A stretch of 64,000 nt of DNA, taken from assembly GCA_037833965.1 (NCBI GenBank), contig AP031357.1:23394001-23458000 (forward strand), in the 5' to 3' direction. The position numbers and the translations under genes were made by a program. Positions 41,472 through 52,267 of this stretch are shown one piece after another. Source of the stretch: Marchantia polymorpha subsp. ruderalis (taxonomy: Eukaryota > Streptophyta > Marchantiopsida > Marchantiales > Marchantiaceae). The notes below the pieces were generated by a model. It worked only from the letters and a program-made list of their open reading frames with translations. It did not search any database and had not been told where the DNA came from. Position 1 is the first letter of the stretch; the number at the start of each line of letters is the position of its first letter.

Positions 41472-44400
41472 TGTGGTAACACACTTTTTGTTTTTTTGCA
41501 GAATTTAAACAATTTTAGAAAACTAGTACCAAAGCAGTGTTTGTAGCTAGAGAAGGGTACGCTAAACAGAGTGGATTGATGAGATCGTCACGAGGACACA
41601 AAGAATCACGCAGTCGGATGTGCCAACGTCTTCGGCGCCTTCGGCAAAAGCTCCTTTTTGAGGTGTCTCTACTCACGCGCTTCTAGCGTATAAGGAAGAT
41701 ACGCTTCCGGCGCAGACACCTCAGGAGGAGGTTTTACTAAAGACGTCAGGAGAAGGGCCCGGACCTCTAAAGGCATCCGACCATGAGTGCGCCTTCGGCG
41801 AAGCGCCGCTAGCGCGGAAAGGGAAAACCTTCATAACAATCGGGATACACGGTAGATCCAGTTGATTGAAGTTGCATTAGAAAGAGCTCGGGATGCTCGT
41901 TCTAACGAGTCCAAGAGCGTCGGAGATGGATCAGGAATGGAGAAGTTATGAGCGTCGGAAAACTCGTAGCCGGACATGCGCCGTTCGCGCTAGGGTTCAC
42001 AGCCGGAAAGGATTCCCGTACGCCCTCGGCAATGCGCCTTCGGTGGAATCACGCGCTCATAGGAGGAAACCCACTCAGAGTCGGAAGCGCCTTTGGAGGC
42101 TGTTCATAGAAGGAAAGCGCCGGTCGGATGCACGCCTCCGACGTGGCGCTGACGGCCGGATGCGCTGGCATGAGATGCGCTGGCATGAGTTGCGCTGGCG
42201 GATATGCGCCGGCAGCAACGGACGAGGCATAAAGGACAAAATAGGCGGTACGACTGCGCGCCGGCGTAATTCGATCCGACTGGATGTGCGCCTCCAGCAA
42301 GGCGCCGACGGATAATGAACGCACCAGCGGCGACACGCCTCCGGAGAAGGGCGGGTTAGGAAAAGACAACAGGGCCGACGTATACCCTGCAGCGGACTCG
42401 AGTCCGGAAGGTGGTGGCGGCGGGAGAATTCAACGTTTAAGCATGCGAATGCGCGCAATGCGGAGACGTGAATTCGCGCATGCAAAGGGCGAACCGTTAA
42501 GCCGTATAGCCGGCTGCGTACGTTGCAACCAGTAAGAACGTTGGACGTTCTTGAAATCGGAGAAGAAAAGACTGCGCTCCAGTCTCATTCTCTCATTCTT
42601 GACTTTGCAATTTCCAGTTCCAAGATTACGCGCAAGGGCGGAGCGACCTGCAGTGAGAGTAGAGAGTGCGGAGACGAGTTGCACAAGGATCTTGGCGGAC
42701 CTTGAAAGAATTGGGAGTAGCGATCTTGAACGAGCGCAGAGAGAGTGAGCCGTCAGTGCTTGAGTGGCCGACGCGCAGTGGCGATTGTGAGAGAGCGAGC
42801 GAAAGGGAGAACGTTTGTGTGTGCAGGCAACGCAATGTCGAAGGTTCCCCAGCTGCGAGTGTCTCCACTCAGGGTGCCGCAGATCGGTCTACGCGCATTT
42901 CAAGATGTGCTGATGAGGCTGAAGCTCGATTTTCTCCTCTGGGGGTGGAATTGGACATGTCCGGAGATGGTGCGCGAGTATCTGCAAGAGAGACACAAGC
43001 CTTCTCGCGGATTTCGCCCACACCCAGAGAGATGGGACATTTGCAATTGGGCGCAGGTGTTGGGCAGGTGTGCCGGCGAGGAAGGGGATCTCCTCTTCGA
43101 GGCCGACAGCGTGAAAGTGTCCCAGGAGGAAGAAGTCTCTTACAATGAGCTCTTCAAGGTAGCTAGACATCCCAAGAACGGTTTCCGGACACGGGATTAC
43201 AAGGATCGATTGCGGAGAAATGTCGCGACGGCATTGCTGCAGATATTGCAGCCGACCAAGACCGCTTACATGCATGGTTGGCAGGTAGAGTTCGTGGAGC
43301 TAGTGTTGTCAGGAGCTCCGGTGCATTGGGCACGGCTCCTGTGGAAGGTAACGCGCCAACATGCGCAAGAAGAAAGGGGAGGAACGCTCAATCATCTATC
43401 GCCTTACTTAATCGTGTTTTACCGGGCGATGGGATGTTTGACAAATGCTGAGAAAACTCGGTTTCCGCAGCTGACCCGGACTTATCCAGGAAGATATTCG
43501 AGGGAGGCCGAAGTAGACACGGATCCGGACGAAGAACCTGCCAGTACGCCTCCGGCTCCGGCTCCAGCAAGAGCAGCAGAAGAACGTCGAAGTGAGCGCA
43601 TTCCGCGAAAGCGGAAGTGGGATGAGAGACCTGAGGACAGGCAGCCGGAAGTGCCAGCTGCGCCGACTCGTGGTCGGCCCACCCCCGAGCCTCACAGTCG
43701 ACCAAAACAGAGGGCACGCAAAATGCCAACTGTTACTGAGGAGACCAGGCGAACTCCGACCCGGCGGAATCTCACACAGGAAGAGATAATCGCTCAGGTC
43801 CTAGGGAAGACGGCAGAAACCTCTGCACAGAAGGCACCACGGCCTTCGAGAGGAGATGGACGGACTGACGACCGGCCGACTCCCAGTCGGATGACTGAAG
43901 GTCGACAAGCGGAAGGAAGGCCAACTGAACGGCGCGTTGAACCGGACAGCAGGCCGGAAGCAGAAGAGAGTTTGGCTGACGAGCCAACAATCCTCAGAGG
44001 GTCGTCTTCGGCGGAAGGCACTTCTGGAAGAACGCCACCAGCAAGCAGGCCAAGTGGAGTCAAGACGCGCAGGGTGTATCCGACTCCCAGTCGGACAACT
44101 GCTGGTCGGCCGACTGCGAGTCGGACAACAGAGAGTCAGCCGGATTCGCCGACTGCGAGACGGATGGGGCCAACGACGAGTGTGCGGACGCCTTCGGCGG
44201 ACGCACCTTCAGCAAGGACACCTTCCGCGCAGATTGCGCCGGAAGGACAGGCAGCAGAAGCGGGCGGATCAAGAGTGACAAAAGTCACTGCGGCGTCGAC
44301 CCCTTCACAAACCGAAGATCAAGCCGGAACAGGGGCTCAAGCAGTGGGATCTCCCACTGCCCTGGATATTTTAGCAGGCAGTGGAGCAGCAGCCGCAGCG

Positions 44401-46350
44401 GAAGCTGCTGCGCGCCACAGTTCCAGGGAGTCGCCAAGGGATTCGGTGGCGACTGAGATCCTCGAGACTGAGGATGAGACGAGCTCGGAAGAGCAAGAAG
44501 AGGATTCGGTGCAGAAAACGCCAACAGGGGTGCTGTGCGAACAGATAGTTCCACTCCTGCGATATCTGGATCGCAAGACATCCAAATACGCAAGTGCCTT
44601 AAAACCGCAGTCTTATGTGGAGACAATCAGGCGAAGGACGAGGAGCAAGGTGGCAAGGTGGGCCTCTAGGTGCGGAGTATATGTGGATAGGAACACCGCC
44701 CTCCGACAACACCTGGCGGTCACCCAGAAGCTATACCAAGCCTTGCAGCAGCAGAAGGAGGATGCGGCGACGAAGAGTCAGGCGGAGGCCGAGCTAATAC
44801 GGGCAAAGATCGAGTCGGACTTGCAGGAGGAGCGGAGACAGAATAAAGTCCTAGCAGCCGAGCTTGCGCGCCAGACGCGCGCCTTAGAAGAAAGTCAAAG
44901 AGCCCGCAAGGAGGATGAGGAGTTGTTGCGCAACTTGCAAACCGAGTGCTCGGATTTGAGGGCACAACGTGCGGAATTAGAAATGCAGCTGGCAGAGGTG
45001 GAGAGCAGCTGCAGGGCACGAGGAGAGTTGGCGGCACGGGTGACTCGTTGTCTAAACGGATACACCCATTGGGAGGTGGCAGCTCAAGAGAGGGTTACAC
45101 TCCGGGAGTTCGAGCTTCGGGCGGCGGCCTTGACGGAAGGTGACAGTCGGAGTCGGCGGCGAGTGGCGAGAAAATTAGAAACTTTCTTGTCGGGTGCGCG
45201 CGACACTATGGCGCACTTGCAGTCGGAAGTCACTGCAGCGCTCCGACGCCTGGGGTTACGCAGCCGGTCGGAAGACTGGCAAGGTAGAGACAGTAAGCGG
45301 AGCAGTCCGGCGCGCAGGAGGCGCAGCACCGGATCTGCTGAGTGCAGTAGAGTAGTTTGGTTTCGCGCAGATGCTGCGAGTGGTAGATAGGATAGCGTAG
45401 TGCTAGTTAGGATCTTTTGAGAGTATAAAGTAGATCAAGGCGTTTTGCCTTGGGACTCTTCCAGTTTCGGAAGTGCAGATCAGGAACTCACTTTCTTGAC
45501 GTGTTTGTGCATTTTGGTCCTGGCACCACGTAGAGAAGCTGCAGCATAGCGAAGTTACCGTATGTTGTAGTTGAAGGCCTTCGGCTGAATGTTCAAAGCT
45601 AGTACCCGGTTAGAGACTTGAGTAGTGCGGATCTGCACCTGCGGGTGATTTCTGATGCTCAGAGCCGGCTGCGAGTTAGATACTTGAACAGTTCCCCCTT
45701 ACTCCTTCGAGTGACATATCCTGATTGTACTCCTACGGGAAGTTTCCCCTGAATGCCAATGTGAAGTTTCATTACTTCGTGTAAACCTTGGTTTGTAATT
45801 CAGGTTGTGTGTGTGTTACTGGATCGTGTTTTCAGTAAGTTCTCGGTCGGGTCTGCACTCCCTGCGTTTTGTGTGATAGTCGAGGGTGACGTCCACGGCG
45901 TACGTAGAGGCTTCGTTCCGAAGTGAGAAGTCCAGTCCGGGTACCCCCGCTAGTTCCTGGCGGAAGGGCAGTAAGAGCCGGAGTGGGAGGCACTTCCTGC
46001 AGAACCTCTGAGTGAACTTACGAGAAACTTTCCCCCTGAAATCCGAAGCGGAGGTCCTGACCGACCTCCGAGTTGCGCTTTTTTGCCAGTTTCAGGTGTG
46101 TGTGTGTGTGTGTTGAGTGACCAAGCTGTACCGTGCATCCTCCGAGCATCCTCCGAGTTGAGATCCTCCTCCGAGTCGAGCCTCCGAGTCGAGCACTGCA
46201 GTATTTCTGGGAGTGACAGTCGCCTAGAATTCAAACTCTACCAAAAGTCTGTTAAACGTGACACTTTTACTCTGTGTGTTGCCTCTATCCCTGTGGGTTC
46301 GATCTTTTTACCACCATACTGCAAGTTTTAGCCTTTGGTGGGTTATTACA
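41472..46350 (+). repeat. F1 3' LTR of the full element
   Basis: 4879 bp, TGTGGTAACACAC...GGGTTATTACA. Nearly identical to 25046-29943. TATA 45424-45430; GT run near 46097. Followed at 46351 by the right copy of the 155-bp duplicated target. Confidence 0.93.
42835..45390 (+). CDS. F1 U3-encoded protein (851 aa), 3' LTR copy
   Basis: Open frame, MSKVPQLRVS start, two residues shorter than the 5' LTR copy because a Pro-Ala repeat differs by one unit, otherwise almost identical. In this position it is the last gene of the element, 1.4 kb after the polypurine tract. It could be expressed from the genomic RNA, for example through splicing onto CAG sites at 42617 or 42826. Domain description as for 26422. 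Confidence 0.75.
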   Translation: MSKVPQLRVSPLRVPQIGLRAFQDVLMRLKLDFLLWGWNWTCPEMVREYLQERHKPSRGFRPHPERWDICNWAQVLGRCAGEEGDLLFEADSVKVSQEEEVSYNELFKVARHPKNGFRTRDYKDRLRRNVATALLQILQPTKTAYMHGWQVEFVELVLSGAPVHWARLLWKVTRQHAQEERGGTLNHLSPYLIVFYRAMGCLTNAEKTRFPQLTRTYPGRYSREAEVDTDPDEEPASTPPAPAPARAAEERRSERIPRKRKWDERPEDRQPEVPAAPTRGRPTPEPHSRPKQRARKMPTVTEETRRTPTRRNLTQEEIIAQVLGKTAETSAQKAPRPSRGDGRTDDRPTPSRMTEGRQAEGRPTERRVEPDSRPEAEESLADEPTILRGSSSAEGTSGRTPPASRPSGVKTRRVYPTPSRTTAGRPTASRTTESQPDSPTARRMGPTTSVRTPSADAPSARTPSAQIAPEGQAAEAGGSRVTKVTAASTPSQTEDQAGTGAQAVGSPTALDILAGSGAAAAAEAAARHSSRESPRDSVATEILETEDETSSEEQEEDSVQKTPTGVLCEQIVPLLRYLDRKTSKYASALKPQSYVETIRRRTRSKVARWASRCGVYVDRNTALRQHLAVTQKLYQALQQQKEDAATKSQAEAELIRAKIESDLQEERRQNKVLAAELARQTRALEESQRARKEDEELLRNLQTECSDLRAQRAELEMQLAEVESSCRARGELAARVTRCLNGYTHWEVAAQERVTLREFELRAAALTEGDSRSRRRVARKLETFLSGARDTMAHLQSEVTAALRRLGLRSRSEDWQGRDSKRSSPARRRRSTGSAECSRVVWFRADAASGR

Positions 46351-46505
46351 CCTGGGGTTGCGCAGCCGGTCGGAAGACTGGCAAGGTAGAGACTGCGAGC
46401 GGATCAGTCCGGCGCGCAGGAGGCGCAGCACCGGATCAGCCGAGTGCAGTAGAATAGTTTGGTTTCGCGCAGATGCTGCGAGTAGTAGATAGGATAGCGT
46501 AGTGC
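46351..46505 (+). repeat. 155-bp direct repeat flanking the full F1 element, right copy
   Basis: Begins CCTGGGGTTGCGCAG exactly at the end of the 3' LTR and matches 24891-25045. It encodes the last codons of the parental U3 frame and runs to just before the TATA region. Confidence 0.85.
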
Positions 46506-49500
46506 TAGTTAGGATCTTTGAGGGTATAAAGTAGATCAAGGCGTTTTGCCTTGGGACTCTTCCAGTTTCGGAAGTGCAGATCAGGAATTCACTTTCTTGG
46601 CGTGTTTGTGCATTTTGGTCCTGGCACCACGTAGAGAAGCTGCAGCATAGCGAAGTTACCGTATGTTGTAGTTGAAGGCCTTCGGCTGAATGTTCAGAGC
46701 TAGCACCCGGTTAGAGACTTGAGTAGTGCGGATCTGCACCTGCGGGTGATTTCTGATGCTCATAGCCGGCTGCGAGTTAGATACTTGAACAGTTCCCCCT
46801 TACTCCTTCGAGTGACATATCCTGATTGTACTCCTACGGGAAGTTTCCCCTGAATGCCAATGTGAAGTTTTATTACTTCGTGTAAACCTTGGTTTGTAAT
46901 TCAGGTTGTGTGTGTGTTACTGGATCGTGTTTTCAGTAAGTTCTCAGTCGGGTCTGCACTCCCTGCGTTTGGTGTGATAGTCGAGGGTGACTTCCACGGC
47001 GTATGTAGAGGCTTCGTTTCGAAGTGGGAAGTCCAGTCCGGGTACCCTACGCTAGTTCCTGGCGGAAGGGCAGTAAAAGCCGGAGTGGGAGGCACTACCT
47101 GCAGAACCTCTGAGTGACCTTTTGAGACACTTTCCTCCTGAAATCCGAAGCGGAGGTCCTGACCGACCTCCGAGTTGTGCTTTTTGCCAGTTTCAGGTGT
47201 GTGTGTGTGTGTGTGTGTTGAGTGACTACGCTGTACTGTGCATCCTCCGAGCATCCTCCGAGTCGAGATCCTCCTCCGAGTCGAGCCTCCGAGTCGAGCA
47301 CTGCAGTATTTCTGGGAGTGACAGTCGCCTAGAATTCAAACTCTACAAAAGTCTGTTAAACGTGACATTTTTACTCTGTGTGTTGCCTCTGTCCCTGTGG
47401 GTTCGATCTTTTTACCATCATACTGCAGTTTTAGCCTTTGGTGGGTTATTACAAGCGCCGACGAAGAGACAAGGAACGGACAGTCTGGGCGGAGACGGCT
47501 GACCGCGGTCAACGCCTTCCGCGCCAGCGCGTCGCCGCGGACGGAATTCGCCTGCGCACAGGCGAGCGCCTGTGCACAGGAGGATGAAGTTCCGCGCCGG
47601 CGGAGAATCCGCTGAGGAGTTTGCCTACGCACAGGCGGGAGTTGAACTTTTGTCCGACATGCGGACTCACGCGTCGAGGCAGAAGGGGATTGGCTGAGGA
47701 GCGGTACGGACGAGTGTACCGCGCAAGGCGGAAAACTCGCCTTCGGCGCTGCGCACTCATGTCCGCGGTGTAGTACGCTCGCGGAGTTCAAATCCGCCAA
47801 TTCGAGCGTGAGAGTTTAATCGGCGACGGCGGAGCGTGAAGCCGCGCGTGAGAGCGGAGACCGTTTCAGCGTAGAGCCGGCGCGGCCATCAATTGAGACG
47901 TCCTCCACGAGCAAGAGCCGACCATGACCTTCGACCGGGCGGCGGAGAGCGTCCCATTCTTGAATTCGCGATTCCATTCTCTTGTGCGAGCTGCGCGCGT
48001 CCATCTGCTGGCTGCTAAGCATTCTCGACATCGCCGCACAGAGGATTTCTTGGTGATTGAGGGAGAAGTGAGTGCGCGTGATTTGGAATTGAGGGCGATT
48101 AGAGTTTGCCGAGGAAGAAAGGAGCTCGAGCGGTGCGGAAGTAGAATGAGCGGGCGAGCGAACTCCAGGAACGCAATGACGAGACCGGGCCGATTGCGGA
48201 TGCTGCCGCTTCGTCTACCACAGAACGGGCTGCCCGCTTTCGAGGAGCGCTTGATAGCAAGAAAGCTCGATTTCTTGCTATGGGGATGGAACTACATCTG
48301 TGCGGATATGGTGCGCGAGTGGCTAGAGCCACAGGGACCACCCTCGCGCGGATTGCGTCCGCATGTTGATCGGTGGACAGTCCAAGATTGGGCGCAGGCA
48401 TTGGGAAGATGTGCCGGCATGCTAGGGCATCTCCTCTTCGACAGTGAGAGCATCAAGGTGACCAAGCAGGAAGAGGCGAAATTTGTGGAGCTGTTCAAGA
48501 CCGGGAGGTCTACCAAGAATGGGTACAGGACCCGCGATTACAAGGATTGATTCCGCCGGACTTTGTCCGCGGCGCTGATGCAATTACTGCAGCCACACCG
48601 CGCCTGCTACGTCACATTGTGGCAGGTCTCTTTTGTGGAGTGCGTCATCGAGGGAACTCCAATTCACTGGGCGAGCATCCTGCACAGGGTAATGCGACAG
48701 CACGCTTTTGAGGAGAAGGGGGGAACTCTAAACCATCTCTCTCCTTTCCTCATCAATTTTTATCGACAGCGGAATTGTTTGACAGCGGCGGAGCTTGCGC
48801 GTTTTCCGCCGTTGTCCGTCGACCATCCCGGGAAGTATGTGCGGGAGAATGAGGTCGACACTGACGCAGATGAGTCACCAACTTCTACTCCGTCAAGGCG
48901 GAGGTACGAAGGGAGGAACACTCCTGCAGCACGAGCGCCGCGGAAGCGGCGATGGAGAGAGGAGTCCGAAGAGGAGTGTAATAACCCACCAAAGGCTAAA
49001 ACTGCAGTATGGTGGTAAAAAGATCGAACCCACAGGGACAGAGGCAACACACAGAGTAAAAGTGTCACATTTAACAGACTTTTGGTAGAGTTTGAATTCT
49101 AGGCGACTGTCACTCCCAGAAATACTGCAGTGCTCGACTCGGAGGCTCGACTCGGAGGAGGAACTCAACTCGGAGGATGCTCGGAGGATGCACGGTACAG
49201 CGTAGTCACTCAACACACACACACACACACCTGAAACTGGCAAAAAGCACAACTCGGAGGTCGGTCAGGACCTCCGCTTCGGATTTCAGGAGGAAAGTGT
49301 CTCGTAAGTTCACTCAGAGGTTCTGCAGGAAGTGCCTCCCACTCCGGCTTTTACTGCCCTTCCGCCAGGAACTAGCGTAGGTACCCGGACTGGACTTCTC
49401 ACTTCGGAACGAAGCCTCTACGTACGCCGTGGACGTCACCCTCGACTATCACACAAAACGCAGGGAGTGCAGACCCGACTGAGAACTTACTGAAAACACG

Positions 49501-50003
49501 ATCCAGTAACACACACACAACCTGAATTACAAACCAAGGTTTACACGAAGTAATGAAACTTCACATTGGCATTCAGGGGAAACTTCCCATAGGAGTACAA
49601 TCAGGATATGTCACTCGAAGGAGTAAGGGGGAACTGTTCAAGTCTCTAACTCGCAGCCGGCTCTGAGCATCAGAAATCACCCGCAGGTGCAGATCCGCAC
49701 TACTCAAGTCTCTAACCGGGTGCGAGCTCTGAACATTCAGCCGAAGGCCTTCAACTACAACATACGGTAACTTCGCTATGCTGCAGCTTCTCTACGTGGT
49801 GCCAGGACCAAAATGCACAAACACGCCAAGAAAGTGAGTTCCTGATCTGCACTTCCGAAACTGGAAGAGTCCAAAGGCAAAACGCCTTGAACTACTTTAT
49901 ACCTTCTAAGGTCCTAACTAACACTACACTACCCGCTAGGGTGCGAGCCGCAACAGATCCTACACCTGAGAAGTCGGCGGCTACCTTCCCCTCTAACTTA
50001 CAA

Positions 50004-50040
50004 CCTAAATCTAACCCTAACCCTAAATCTAAATCCTAAG
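50004..50040 (-). repeat. Short telomere-like CCCTAA-type run in the F3 LTR
   Basis: CTAACCCTAACCCTAAATC and neighbouring CTAAATC units. Too short and irregular to be a telomere; duplicated at 53294-53331 in the other LTR. Confidence 0.6.
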
Positions 50041-50550
50041 CCTACTGTACAGAGCCGCCAGCGTCTTTACATCCGAGATCTGAGGCTGAATATTTGCAGG
50101 CATGCGTGGCCGACTGAGATCAACGGCCCCACCAAATTTCAGATCCATCCGACCGTCCATCGCAGAGATATGGACTCCGCAAGATCTCTGAACCGCATCC
50201 GGTTTTCCGACTCCGAGTTTGCCGACTTGAAGTTCGCCGACCTCGAGTTCGCCGACCTCAAGTTCGCCGACTCCGAGTTCTCCGAAGGCGTTGACCGCCG
50301 AAGACGCACTTCCGCACCTTTGCCTATTTGTAACAGTCACTTCCGACACCCATAACTCACAGATCCTTGATCTGTTTCAAGAGTTCTTGGGCTCGTTGGA
50401 ACGAGCGCGTCAAGCTCTTTCTAACGAGACCCTAACTGAGTCAAACCGTTACGAGTTGAAAGAGTTATGCCAGTTTTATCCTTCGCCGAAGGCACACTGT
50501 CGAAGGCTTGTTATCTGTTATCGCCGAAGGCGCCCGCACGATGTTTCGCC

Positions 50551-51176
50551 GACTCCGAGTTCTCTGACCTCAAGTTTTCCGACTTGAAGTTCGCCGACCT
50601 CGAGTTCGCCGACCTCAAGTTCTCCGACCTCGAGTTCTCCGACTTGAAGTTCGCCGACCTCGAGTTCTCCGACTTGAAGTTCTTTGACCTCGAGTTCGCC
50701 GACCTCAAGTTTGCCGACCTCGAGTTTGCTGACTTGAAGTTCTTTGACCTCGAGTTCGCCGACCTCAAGTTTGCCGACTCCGAGTTTGCTGACTTGAAGT
50801 TCTCCGACCTCGAGTTCGCCGACCTCAAGTTTTCCGACCTCGAGTTTGCTGACTTGAAGTTCTTTGACCTCGAGTTCGCCGATCTCAAGTTCTCCGACCT
50901 CGAGTTCGCCGACCTCAAGTTTTCCGACCTCGAGTTCGCCGACCTCAAGTTTTCCGACCTCGAGTTTGCTGACTTGAAGTTCTTTGACCTCGAGTTCGCC
51001 GATCTCAAGTTCTCCGACCTCGAGTTCGCCGACCTCAAGTTTTCCGACCTCGAGTTTGCTGACTTGAAGTTCTTTGACCTCGAGTTCGCCGATCTCAAGT
51101 TCTCCGACCTTGAGTTCGCCGACCTCAAGTTTTCCGACCTCGAGTTCTCCGACCTCGAGTTTGCCGACTTGAAGTT
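50551..51176. repeat. 15/30-bp tandem array in F3 LTR 1 (~626 bp)
   Basis: Units alternate GACCTCGAGTTCGCC and GACCTCAAGTTCTCC types, making a 30-bp higher unit. Because the unit is a multiple of three without stops, several frames on both strands stay open (FADLEFADLK on plus; ELEVGELEVGK and SRSENSRSAN on minus). On the element's own strand the Leu-Glu-Val-Gly frame is open from about 51312 to 50518. A smaller array of the same unit is at 50207-50284. Confidence 0.9.
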
Positions 51177-51631
51177 GACCCGAAGACGTCCGTCGCCGAA
51201 GGCGAACATCTAGGGCCGAAGGTGGATATTCTGCTAACGACGAACTCCTTCCGCCTATCCGTAGGCGTTCTCCTTCGCATCTTCCGACAGTCACAACTCC
51301 CTGAGTCCTCATCCGTTCCAGGCGTTCTTGGTCTCGTTAGAACGAGCGCGTTGAGCTCTTTCCAACGAGACCCTAAGTAACTCAAGGCGTTAAGAATTTA
51401 GGAAGTTATGAGTGATCTACCGCCGAAGGTGCTCGAAGCGAGTCCTGCAGCGTGAACCGCCCGTTCCATTCCAAGCGTTCCACTGTGGCCTAAGCCCAAA
51501 ACCCCTCGACTGTCCTCGATCCTCTTTTTACTCTGGCTTTGCGTACCGATTACTATTTACAGCTGCTACCACGGTACTTACTAATCAAAAATGTTCTAAT
51601 TCCGACGAAAAACAAAAAGTGGGTTACCACA

Positions 51632-52267
51632 TGCCCCCCTCCTCAATTGTGAGCGCCCACGCGAACATTTGGCTTGAGGGTCTGCCATTGGTGATCCTGT
51701 CAACGGACTGCTCCTAGGTTGGCCTGACCCAGGAAGAGTTCCTGTCGGAGGGATTTCCAATAGAATCGTTAGCTCAATGCTCGCAGTAGGTGAACTAGAA
51801 CGCCCTTGGCTCCCAGCAATCGGCGATGGCGATCTTTCTGCAGAGTTCTCACTTTGAGTCTTCTTTGTAGTTCGCTGTTTTTCTTCTACAGCTTCTTTTT
51901 TTTTTTTTTTTTTTTTTCCGAATCTCGACGGAGCTTACGTGTGGCTCTCGCACTCAGGTCCCCCACACCATCGCTCGTCGACATTCACCGAGCATTCATC
52001 TCAAAAGTTCACTCAGAGGCTCTGCAGGTAGTGACTCCCACTCCGGCTTTTACTGCCCTTCCGCCAGGAACTAGCGTAGGGTACCCGGACTGGACTTCCC
52101 ACTTCGGAACGAAGCCTCTTCATACGCCGTGGACGTCACCCTCGACTCACACCAAACGCAGGGAGTGCAGGCCCGACTGAGGACTTAACTGAGATTGCTG
52201 CTCAAGTACTCTGGTGTTGACACACTGTCCCCGGCAGCGGCGCCAAAAAGAAGTTGTCGGCTCCTTA
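51632..52267 (-). other. F3 internal region: primer site, U5 insert, gag start, polypurine tract
   Basis: On the minus strand from 52267: the 22-nt spacer, primer site (~52245-52228), leader to ~52196, a ~195-bp stretch of LTR U5-like sequence (~52195-51997), then gag starting at the same MST... site as F1 (~51980) for roughly 0.3 kb with an A-rich run (51896-51917), then a direct switch to the F1 3' spacer and polypurine tract (to 51632). No complete gene. Confidence 0.8.

Larger units (their letters stand above)
25046..46350 (+). mobile_element. Full-length F1 element (giant-LTR Ty3/gypsy) with two nested solo LTRs
   Basis: Parts in order: 5' LTR 25046-29943; leader with primer site 29944-30026; gag from 30027; nested F1 solo LTR 31783-36652; rest of the gag-protease linker 36658-37147; nested F4 solo LTR 37152-38010; protease; RT-RNase H-integrase to 41434; polypurine tract 41459-41471; 3' LTR 41472-46350. 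The LTR pair is about 4.88-4.90 kb and nearly identical, differing mainly in two short tandem-repeat counts (a 15-bp unit near 25740 and a 6-bp unit near 27140) and scattered bases. Without the two insertions the element would be about 15.6 kb, more than 60% of it LTR. The left end is slightly trimmed. Its genes are interrupted by the nested LTRs, so it is not whole as it stands. Confidence 0.92.
21117..47453 (+). mobile_element. F1 solo LTR split by the full F1 element
   Basis: Starts TGTGGTAACACAC at 21117 and ends GGGTTATTACA at 47453, with the 5-bp duplication AGCGC at 21112-21116 and 47454-47458. Its own sequence is 21117-25045 and 46351-47453, of which 155 bp is present on both sides of the nested element, giving an LTR of about 4.88 kb. 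TATA box at 46525-46531. Confidence 0.9.
48977..51631 (-). repeat. F3 LTR at the low-coordinate end (its 3' LTR)
   Basis: On its own strand: TGTGGTAACCCAC start (51631), unique U3, tandem-repeat array, TATAAAG (49901-49895), R-U5 like that of F1, TTATTACA end (48977). No long U3 protein like that of F1/F2 is present; in its place is the array. Confidence 0.92.

Noticed and set aside
21117-47453. The ~4.9-kb units as host genes or DNA transposons
   Set aside because: TG...CA ends, 5-bp duplications, adjacency to primer site and polypurine tract in the full element, and TATA/R-U5 layout identify them as LTRs.
50551-51176. CRISPR-like array
   Set aside because: Units are contiguous with no unique spacers, the context is a eukaryotic LTR, and the array is duplicated in both LTRs.
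50467-51213. FADLEFADLK repeat frame as a real plus-strand protein
   Set aside because: Antisense to the F3 element and open only because the 15-bp unit lacks stops; the other frames are open too.
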